Source: JADJNW01 sp046314415
GTDB lineage: Bacteria > Bacteroidota > Bacteroidia > Chitinophagales > Saprospiraceae
Direction of reading: 5' to 3'
Length of the DNA: 15,393 nt
Assembly: GCA_046314415.1 (NCBI GenBank)
Contig: JBKBWT010000138.1
Span: forward strand, 1 to 15,393
Position numbers and translations under genes: made by a program. Positions 7,569 through 13,018 of the stretch are shown here, piece after piece (the stretch's first letter is position 1; each line of letters opens with the position of its first letter). The notes beneath the pieces were generated by a model that made no database searches, had not been told where the DNA came from, and saw only the letters and a list, made by a program, of their open reading frames with translations.

Positions 7569-8315
7569 ATGTACATTGATTCCATTATTGTTGAAGATGA
7601 TCTAAGACATCTAGAGGATCTGAAAGAATTACTCAAGGAATATCCATTCATAAATGTATTAGCAGAGGTGAGTACAATCGAAGCAGCCGAAAAAGAAATT
7701 TTATTTCACAAACCTGATTTAGTTTTTTTAGACATTCGCTTAGATGGCGAAGAAGATGTATTTCCCATGCTGATTGAATTGGAAAAAAGGAATTTGGATT
7801 TTGGAATTATATTTATTACAGCTTATTATAAAGAGTATATAGAGAAAGCTGTTCAGGCTTGTGGCTTTAGTAAACGTTTTTTCTATTTGGAAAAACCTGT
7901 TTTCAAAAAACTATTAGAAGTTTGTCTATTTAAATTCAAGGCTATTTTTGATAAGAAAAACCAAGATCGGTTCATTATAAGAGTACAAAATGGTCTTTAT
8001 CAAATTACCTACGATGAAATTGTTTATATAGAAACAGATGGTAACGATTGTGTTGTATTTCTTTCAAATGGTAGAAAAATAGCTGTCTCTATGAATCTAT
8101 CAGATATGGAAGCTAATCTTCCTAAAGAGTTTTTCTACCGGATTAGTAAAAAGCATATCACACACAGAGCACATTTAAAAGAATCTCATATTCTAAATGC
8201 TTCTCCTCGAAAATATGTCTGTCTTTTAGAGAAAGGTAAAGTAAAAATACAACTTAACATACCAGAGCGCAAATGGAAAGATTTCAAGAAAGAATTTCAG
8301 CACTCTTTGGGATAA
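7569..8315 (+). CDS. LytTR-family response regulator
   Basis: The 248-aa protein has a receiver domain (1-120): acidic pocket Glu9-Asp10-Asp11, phospho-acceptor Asp55 in VFLDIRLDG, Thr84 in FITAYY and Lys109 in LEKPV. A LytTR DNA-binding domain follows (about 134-245), containing YIETDGND and FFYRISKKHITH. I start at ATG 7569 (MYIDSIIVEDD), which matches how this family usually begins. ATG 7566 adds one Met, and an earlier TTG at 7560 is less likely. The gene starts just after the kinase stop at 7561-7563, so they form one operon and a cognate pair. LytTR proteins bind tandem direct repeats upstream of targets; the target here is not visible. Confidence 0.95.
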   Translation: MYIDSIIVEDDLRHLEDLKELLKEYPFINVLAEVSTIEAAEKEILFHKPDLVFLDIRLDGEEDVFPMLIELEKRNLDFGIIFITAYYKEYIEKAVQACGFSKRFFYLEKPVFKKLLEVCLFKFKAIFDKKNQDRFIIRVQNGLYQITYDEIVYIETDGNDCVVFLSNGRKIAVSMNLSDMEANLPKEFFYRISKKHITHRAHLKESHILNASPRKYVCLLEKGKVKIQLNIPERKWKDFKKEFQHSLG

Positions 8316-8433
8316 ACAATTGAGACGAATTGGATGAAATTATATAGAATTTGATCTATGGTAGCATATTATTTGCAAATCTGATCTACTCCCTTAAAAA
8401 TTTATTTCCCCGCCCTTTGTGCTTTTCGTTTGC

Positions 8434-8461
8434 ATCCCTTTAGAGAAGCATATAAAGGGAT
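8434..8461. repeat. 9-bp perfect inverted repeat
   Basis: ATCCCTTTA (8434-8442) pairs with TAAAGGGAT (8453-8461) across a 10-nt loop. There is no T run after either arm in either direction, so a simple terminator is unlikely. It lies between the two-component operon and the purine-rich tract. Confidence 0.7.
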
Positions 8462-8521
8462 AAAAAGGCTTTGATTTCAGCTTTTGCCTTATTAAAAGTG
8501 AAAATAGCGAAGTTTCCAGAT

Positions 8522-8647
8522 TTCGATATTGGACGAAAGGACAGACAATTTGAGCTTGACGAGCGAGAGAGGACTAAAAGGACGAAGGAGCGAGGAAAGG
8601 TCAAATTGGATGGAAGAAAGTAAAAAGATCGAAGGAAATTCGATATT
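8522..8647. repeat. nested direct and inverted repeats around a purine-rich tract
   Basis: TTCGATATT occurs at 8522-8530 and again at 8639-8647. Between them, CAATTTGA (8547-8554) is matched by its reverse complement TCAAATTG (8601-8608). Inside, GGACGAA occurs at 8531 and 8580, and GAGCGAG occurs twice. The enclosed tract is mostly A and G on the plus strand. The symmetry is direct repeat, inverted arm, purine tract, inverted arm, direct repeat. Confidence 0.6.
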
Positions 8648-8707
8648 TTTGAATTGAAAAATATGCTCTAAGGCTACTGATTATCAATCATCTAACAGAT
8701 TCATTGT

Positions 8708-10486
8708 ATGTTGCCTAACGGGTTCCCTTACGAGGACTTATACAAAGCTATCCTCCAAAAGGTTTTGGAGGAAATGTATGCCCTGATCGGTGCATCGCCT
8801 CATGCAAAAAATCAGGAAGATGACAACATCTCTTTTGGTTATACCCTAGCTAAAAATATTGAAGGTGGACTGGCAAAAGCAATGGAAATTTGGGTCAAAG
8901 TGATTGATAACCTGCTTATTGAGACTGATAAAAACGATGAAAGCTATGCCAAACTATGGATGATTCGGGGTTTAAAGTTTTCGGAGTTCAGCCTGATCTT
9001 TAGTGGTGGCATTGAAGAAAATGAGTATCAACATTTTCGGGGATTTACCTTCCTCCAACTGCGGGATAAAGTGGATCGGCTCAACTTTACAGCTTCTTAT
9101 GCTGGTGATGTTCAAACCTATGAGCATATTTTAGAGCAGCGTCAGATACCGATTATACAAACGCTTTCCAAATGTCATATGCCAGTTTATATGCCCACTT
9201 CAGCTTTTGAAAAACACGCCTACCTGACCGGGGGAACGGGTAGTGGCAAAAGTGAGTTGATGAAGCTGATTATGTATGATTTGCAGCGTTCCAGCGCCAT
9301 AAAGCGCAATCGGAGCATCGTGCTGATCGATCCACACGGCGAGATTTCCCCGGAATGCCTGGGTTTTATTATGAATGCCAAACATCGCGACCGAATCATT
9401 TACATCAATCCCTATATTCATCGGGAATTGAAAATCCCTCAGAAGTACACGCCGGTCATCAACGTTTTTGATGTGAAAGATAAGTCGGATGATAATATTA
9501 ATCTGATGACCCAGGAATTGACTGCCGCACTTATGGAAATTTTACAAGATGCTACCCTTTCTTTCCAAATGGAGTTACTGCTGACCATGTGTATTGCTAC
9601 CGTGCTAAGACTACCGGATGCTGATATTAAACACTTGGTTCGGTTTATGGATGACCAGCAAAATGCAGATTTGGTAGCACTTGGATTAAAAAGCCCTTCG
9701 GCTATTCATCGCGATTTCTTCAAGACTAAATTCAAACTCAATGAATACCGACAGACGAAGATTTCCATTATGACTCGATTAACGAATTTGCTGGCGTTGG
9801 AGGAATTTCATCAATTAATCAGTGGTAAATCTACGATTGATCTCCAGGAATCAATAGATGCAGGGCGGGTTTTACTGTTCAATCTGGCGCAAGGACGCCT
9901 CAGCGTTCGGGTTTCTAGTGCTTATGGGCGTTTGATTGTAGCGTATTTGCAAGGACTTGCACGTAAAAGGGTGGACATAGAAAAGGAAGAGCGAATGCCT
10001 ACTTTTCTATTTATTGATGAGTGTCAGTATTTTTTAAGTCCAAGTATTGAGGAAATATTAACAGGTGCGCGAAAATTCAAGCTTTTTCTGTTTTTTTCTC
10101 AACAAGCAATGGGGCAGAAAATGAGTGCTGGTATGGAAAATCTAGTGATGAGCAACACAGCAGTGAAAATAATGGGCAAGAATGACAAAGACAGCTATGA
10201 GCAGTTTTCACGGAATACAGGAANNNNNNNNNNTTATAGTTTTTATGTACATAATCGGCAGGATGACCGGAATACAAAACCATTTTTACTGCGGTCAAAG
10301 CCTTTGTTGTTGAACCAGGATAGCCCGTTTTACATGACCAAAGAAGAAAGAATGCAGCTTTTGTGGTACTTTGTAGAGGAGTCTGGGTATTACATCAAAG
10401 CAGGTGCTATAATCCATGACTTGGATGATAAAAAAGAAGATAAAGACGAAGAGCCACCATTAGACCCCGCCTTTCCTAATTTTTAA
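8708..10486 (+). CDS. VirD4/TraG/HerA-type DNA-transfer ATPase (contains assembly gap)
   Basis: The translated length is 592 aa including four unknown residues. Walker A is GGTGSGKS (residues 175-182). IVLIDPHGE follows in the core, and Walker B is FLFIDE (Asp437, Glu438). A conserved helix has ILTGARKFKLFLFFSQQAMG, and a sensor-like LVMSNTAVKIMG follows. There is no membrane helix at the N-terminus, unlike classical VirD4, so it resembles the soluble coupling ATPases paired with replication-relaxation proteins. Its expected role is to bring DNA to a conjugation channel using ATP. It overlaps the next gene (TAATG), indicating coupled translation. Ten N at 10224-10233 interrupt the frame after NTG, so the true length is unknown. 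Related ATPases usually have more than four residues there (from memory), so sequence may be missing. Confidence 0.88.
   Translation: MLPNGFPYEDLYKAILQKVLEEMYALIGASPHAKNQEDDNISFGYTLAKNIEGGLAKAMEIWVKVIDNLLIETDKNDESYAKLWMIRGLKFSEFSLIFSGGIEENEYQHFRGFTFLQLRDKVDRLNFTASYAGDVQTYEHILEQRQIPIIQTLSKCHMPVYMPTSAFEKHAYLTGGTGSGKSELMKLIMYDLQRSSAIKRNRSIVLIDPHGEISPECLGFIMNAKHRDRIIYINPYIHRELKIPQKYTPVINVFDVKDKSDDNINLMTQELTAALMEILQDATLSFQMELLLTMCIATVLRLPDADIKHLVRFMDDQQNADLVALGLKSPSAIHRDFFKTKFKLNEYRQTKISIMTRLTNLLALEEFHQLISGKSTIDLQESIDAGRVLLFNLAQGRLSVRVSSAYGRLIVAYLQGLARKRVDIEKEERMPTFLFIDECQYFLSPSIEEILTGARKFKLFLFFSQQAMGQKMSAGMENLVMSNTAVKIMGKNDKDSYEQFSRNTGXXXXYSFYVHNRQDDRNTKPFLLRSKPLLLNQDSPFYMTKEERMQLLWYFVEESGYYIKAGAIIHDLDDKKEDKDEEPPLDPAFPNF
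10224..10233. other. assembly gap of 10 N
   Basis: Ten N sit inside the ATPase gene, between codons for FSRNTG and YSFYVHN. The flanking frames agree only if the real gap is 10 nt modulo 3. Ten N may be a placeholder rather than a measured size. Confidence 1.
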
Positions 10487-11337
10487 TGCTGAAAAGTATG
10501 CAAGTGTGGAATGAAACTCAAGTGAATGTACTCCTTGCGCTGGCGAGATTTCGCTTTTTATCTACCTCTCAGTTGCACCGGCTAGTCAAAAAGGAGATTG
10601 CTTGGCTCAGAAAACAAGTAGCAGCATTGGTCAATAGGGAAAAACCTCTGGTTGAACGCATTACTTTTGGTTTTCATCCTAAAGAAGGAAAGCTGGAAAA
10701 CGTCTATTTCTTGACCAAGTACGGAAAAGCCGCCATCCTCGATTTGATGAAAATAGATGAATCACAGGTAAAAATGCCTGTTGGTAATAGTTCCCTATTT
10801 TACAAGGATTACAAGCATCGCAAAAACACGATTGATTTTCATATTGCACTGTATGAATGGACTCAAGGATCAGCGTACACATTAGATTTCTTTGATACCT
10901 ATTTTGATAAAGTGGGGAACAATCGCAAAGACAAAAATTTGAGAGCTAAAACAAAAATTGATTTACTAGGAGCAGATTATTTGATTGCAGATGGCGTATT
11001 TACGATCAGTAGTGCAAGTAACCAATTTCTTTATCTATTTGAAATGCACGATGGAAAAGATTCCGCTAGGGTCATCCAACAACTCAAAAAACATGCCCAA
11101 GCAATTGCAATGGGAACACCCAGCAAGCAATACAACATGGGTAGTAAATCGCATCGGGTATTGTCCGTTTTTGAATTTACCAGTACCAAAAATGCGGTTT
11201 TGGAAAGAATACAGGCAGAAAAGTCTTTTGTAAAAATGCCCGATCACTTTTTATTCAAAAGTATGGAAGTATTAGATAATCCAACCTTTTCTGAGCATTG
11301 GGAAAACCTGAAAGGGGAATCGGTTGATTTTGTGTAA
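10486..11337 (+). CDS. replication-relaxation (Replic_Relax) family protein
   Basis: The 283-aa product opens with a winged-helix-like region (VNVLLALARFRFLSTSQLHR, then a YFLTKYGKAAILDL segment). A nuclease-like core follows with YLIADGVFTI, YLFEMHDGKDS and QQLKKHAQAI, giving the D...E...K spacing of PD-(D/E)xK folds. This combination is typical of the Replic_Relax family of plasmids and integrative elements, implicated in plasmid replication and DNA relaxation. The family call is from pattern memory. The start ATG (10486) overlaps the ATPase stop; an alternative start is 10498 (MQVWNETQ). Together with the ATPase it forms a minimal DNA-mobilization pair. No canonical HUH relaxase is seen in the window, so this protein may take that role here. 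Confidence 0.82.
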   Translation: MLKSMQVWNETQVNVLLALARFRFLSTSQLHRLVKKEIAWLRKQVAALVNREKPLVERITFGFHPKEGKLENVYFLTKYGKAAILDLMKIDESQVKMPVGNSSLFYKDYKHRKNTIDFHIALYEWTQGSAYTLDFFDTYFDKVGNNRKDKNLRAKTKIDLLGADYLIADGVFTISSASNQFLYLFEMHDGKDSARVIQQLKKHAQAIAMGTPSKQYNMGSKSHRVLSVFEFTSTKNAVLERIQAEKSFVKMPDHFLFKSMEVLDNPTFSEHWENLKGESVDFV

Positions 11338-11347
11338 AGGGAGAATA

Positions 11348-11380
11348 ATAAGGTAGTGAAAACAAAAATCGCTGCCTTAT
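11348..11380 (+). promoter_or_regulatory. hairpin enclosing the start codon of the 54-aa gene
   Basis: ATAAGGTAG (11348-11356) pairs with CTGCCTTAT (11372-11380) over nine positions, including one G-U, with a 15-nt A-rich loop. The 3' arm contains the first two bases of ATG 11379, so folding would hide that start. A second in-frame ATG at 11385 is outside the stem. It may limit translation or simply mark the gene boundary. Confidence 0.45.
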
Positions 11381-11543
11381 GTGTATGACCATTTTTCACC
11401 TCATTGGGATTATCTTGGTATTCTTACTATCCATCTTCATTGTCTATAAAACTGGATTTCTCCGAGGTCGAGACGAAGGTTGGATGGAAGGTGCGAATAA
11501 AGAATATCTGGAAAATGTTGAGAAAAGGAAGAAAGCAAAGTAG
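11379..11543 (+). CDS. 54-aa single-span membrane protein, unknown
   Basis: The frame reads MCMTIFHLIGIILVFLLSIF, then IVYKTGFLRGRDEG, and ends with a charged Lys/Glu tail (EYLENVEKRKKAK) before TAG at 11541. It has one membrane helix (about 5-23) and a short cytoplasmic amphipathic tail. It lies 41 bp after the Replic_Relax gene on the same strand and is closed by a terminator 12 bp after its stop, so it is probably the last gene of the transfer operon. The start could be 11379 or 11385. No family is recognised. Small membrane proteins at the ends of mobilization operons can act in entry exclusion or membrane docking, but nothing here proves that. Confidence 0.62.
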   Translation: MCMTIFHLIGIILVFLLSIFIVYKTGFLRGRDEGWMEGANKEYLENVEKRKKAK

Positions 11544-11555
11544 CATCATTCTCTT

Positions 11556-11582
11556 ATCGAGGGTTTTGTGCCTTCGATTTTT
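11556..11582 (+). terminator. terminator of the transfer operon
   Basis: ATCGAGGG (11556-11563) pairs with CCTTCGAT (11571-11578), with one G-U and a 7-nt loop, and runs into five T (11578-11582). It is directly downstream of the 54-aa gene. Confidence 0.75.
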
Positions 11583-11606
11583 AAAAAAGCCGGTCAAGAT
11601 GACCGG
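11583..11606 (-). terminator. minus-strand terminator of the 80-aa gene
   Basis: CCGGTCA (11590-11596) pairs with TGACCGG (11600-11606) around a 3-nt loop. Read on the minus strand it is followed by C and six T (complement of 11583-11588). It overlaps the stop codon of the 80-aa gene and abuts the plus-strand terminator. Confidence 0.8.
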
Positions 11607-11836
11607 GGGAGAAACAGGTAATATCCAAAAATAAGGGACACTCCTGCGCTACAAAGTGTGAACATCAGATACACCAAATCAGCATCAGGACTGTAACGGT
11701 TTTGCATCCACTCCGGTGGATTTCCACTAAGCAGGGAGTGAGATAATAATATCCCAAAAACATACAAGCTAAATAAGCTGATAAGGCAGTAAAACACAGT
11801 TATCAACTTCCAAACAACGGATCGCTTTTGCATCAT
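11594..11836 (-). CDS. 80-aa two-helix membrane protein, unknown
   Basis: The product begins MMQKRSVVWKLITVFYCLIS and has two hydrophobic helices, about 10-33 and 54-76 (LVYLMFTLCSAGVSLIFGYY). They are joined by a loop with Pro/Trp (NPPEWMQNRYSPDADL) and followed by a short RSS tail. Its TGA lies inside a good minus-strand terminator, which supports it being real. It converges on the transfer operon. No family is recognised. It could be the chromosomal or element boundary gene. The start could be the second Met. Confidence 0.55.
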   Translation of the reverse strand: MMQKRSVVWKLITVFYCLISLFSLYVFGILLSHSLLSGNPPEWMQNRYSPDADLVYLMFTLCSAGVSLIFGYYLFLPRSS

Positions 11837-11994
11837 CTTGAAAGTTTTGTTTACGAATTACTTTTCAAAGTTGTCCATAACGATGCACTACAAAATTACA
11901 AGGTAAAAACTAGGCAGCTTAAAATTCAGATGTCAATAATAGCTTATTCCGCAAAAATCAGAAATCATCCTGAACCATTTTGGAGAAAAAATTG

Positions 11995-12002
11995 TAGTTT
12001 TG
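11995..12002 (+). promoter_or_regulatory. TAnnTTTG promoter-like -7 box ahead of the tRNA
   Basis: TAGTTTTG matches the Bacteroidota -7 consensus TAnnTTTG and sits about 60 bp before the tRNA, giving a plausible start near 12009. A TTG at the usual -33 distance is not evident, so support is partial. Confidence 0.4.
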
Positions 12003-12009
12003 CACAGCT

Positions 12010-12031
12010 TTGTTTACGGATTGTTTACGGA
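12010..12031. repeat. perfect tandem repeat of an 11-bp unit, third copy upstream
   Basis: TTGTTTACGGA occurs head to tail at 12010-12020 and 12021-12031, and once more with one mismatch (TTGTTTACGAA) at 11847-11857. The tandem pair lies 31 bp upstream of the tRNA and after the -7-like box. It could be a recombinase or regulator binding site, or part of the tRNA leader. Confidence 0.75.
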
Positions 12032-12062
12032 ATGCAAAGCAAGTGAAGCGAAAACCCTTACT

Positions 12063-12136
12063 GGTCCCATAGCTCAGTCGGTTAGAGCATCTGACTCATA
12101 ATCAGAGGGTCCTTGGTTCGAGCCCAAGTGGGACCA
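12063..12136 (+). tRNA. tRNA-Met (anticodon CAT)
   Basis: It is a complete 74-nt cloverleaf. The acceptor GGTCCCA pairs with TGGGACC and the discriminator A is at 12136. The D arm is GCTC/GAGC. The anticodon stem TCTGA/TCAGA has loop CTCATAA, and the T arm is CTTGG/CCAAG around TTCGAGC. CCA is not encoded. CAT could also be the lysidine-modified tRNA-Ile2; the methionine call follows overall resemblance. The nearby transfer module makes it a possible integration target, but no second copy of its 3' end is seen in the window. Confidence 0.95.
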
Positions 12137-12555
12137 CTTATAATTCCTTCCTAATTAGCATCTTATACTTTCTTACTTATTTCTATAAAATTTTAACCGC
12201 ACTTTCCGGCTTGTAGTTTAGCCTCAAGCTGATGTGTCTTTTGACGCTTTGAGCAAGACGCTAGTAACCGCTGCTTTTTACATGTATGGCAATGCGGCGT
12301 GTGGGGCACACAAAAATAGCTGGAGTACATGCGCTTGTAACAAGTTTGAAATAAGTAAGCGGATTTCAACCGTTAAACATTCTTACTTTGCTTAATCACT
12401 AATGCACTGCCAACAATTCAAAATATTCTTATTATTTGGTAAGATCAAATTAAATATATTGATTAAACGTTTATGGTAATTTTATAGCTATTTATGAATT
12501 TATAAAGATTTAATTCGTGATTTTTATTTTAGTAAAAATTATTTTGTATTTATTG

Positions 12556-12571
12556 TGTTCACTTGTGAACA
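12556..12571. promoter_or_regulatory. perfect 7-bp dyad, operator-like
   Basis: TGTTCACTTGTGAACA is a perfect 7-bp inverted repeat with a 2-nt centre. The centre is too short for an RNA hairpin of full stem, so a dimeric DNA-binding protein site is more likely. The regulator is unknown. Confidence 0.5.
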
Positions 12572-12786
12572 TCTGCCTGACGTAATCGTTCCAACCTAAT
12601 ATTAACAAAAACCTCCATTGATAACTGTATATTTACCAGTATAGCTGGTTCAATCATATTTTTATTTCTTACAATTTATTTCAGATCTTTTTCTATTTAT
12701 ATTTTACATAAATATAAACGCCATTGCTATGGACAAACAGGTACCATCTACTTATCTGTAACTGACATCCTGACTTCGCTGGGTAA

Positions 12787-12837
12787 TACCGCATGGTTTA
12801 TCGAGGCTTTTCTAAAAGAAAAGCGTTTCAAGCGGTA
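12787..12837. other. two-tier stem-loop
   Basis: GCTTTTCT (12806-12813) pairs perfectly with AGAAAAGC (12817-12824) around a 3-nt loop. An outer stem pairs TACCGC (12787-12792) with GCGGTA (12832-12837). The two stems are nested with internal loops of 13 and 7 nt. It could be a structured leader or a small RNA; there is no T run. Confidence 0.45.
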
Positions 12838-13018
12838 GTTTGCTACAACCAGGGTTTTAATGATTGGATATTATAATGTTTTGACTAGCATTACAATATT
12901 TACGTACACTCCTATTCCGGATACCGATCTTTTATGTGCCAATTTTACACTTCTATTTACAAAATTTAAAATTTTGATATTATGGTATAATAATTATTTA
13001 ATTAAAAAATCCTACTAA

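Larger units (their letters stand above)
8316..8707. other. noncoding region before transfer ATPase; candidate oriT or regulatory RNA region
   Basis: There is no gene here. It holds a 9-bp perfect hairpin (8434-8461), a strongly purine-rich plus-strand tract from about 8531 to 8636, and nested direct and inverted repeats around that tract. The position directly upstream of a coupling ATPase and relaxation-type protein is where an origin of transfer or its control region is commonly found. No nic consensus could be recognised, so that role is inference. I see no clear terminator for the LytTR gene. Confidence 0.5.
12137..13018. other. long noncoding region with stem-loops
   Basis: There is no convincing gene in 882 bp. 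It holds a GC-richer patch (about 12195-12360) with a small GTGTG/CACAC hairpin and a repeated GACGCT. An AT-rich middle with one perfect dyad (12556-12571) and a two-part stem-loop (12787-12837) follow. The last 60 bp before the T9SS gene are AT-rich and contain TATAAT (about 12984), which may be its promoter. Confidence 0.5.

Noticed and set aside
8531..8636. CRISPR-like array in the purine-rich tract
   Set aside because: Repeats are only 7-9 bp and irregularly spaced, without uniform spacers or cas genes.
8708..11337. HerA-nuclease antiphage defence pair
   Set aside because: The second protein fits Replic_Relax rather than a SIR2 or DUF4297-type effector, and the ATPase resembles DNA-transfer coupling proteins; still an alternative if the families are misread.
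11994..12003. GTAGTTTTGC as a CTnDOT-type att core (GTAnnTTTGC)
   Set aside because: It overlaps a promoter -7 box of nearly the same sequence, no integrase is present and no second copy was found.
12282..12395. A 37-codon cysteine-containing ORF (MYGNAACGAHKN...)
   Set aside because: No plausible upstream signal, poor protein-like composition, and it lies in a stem-loop-rich noncoding stretch.
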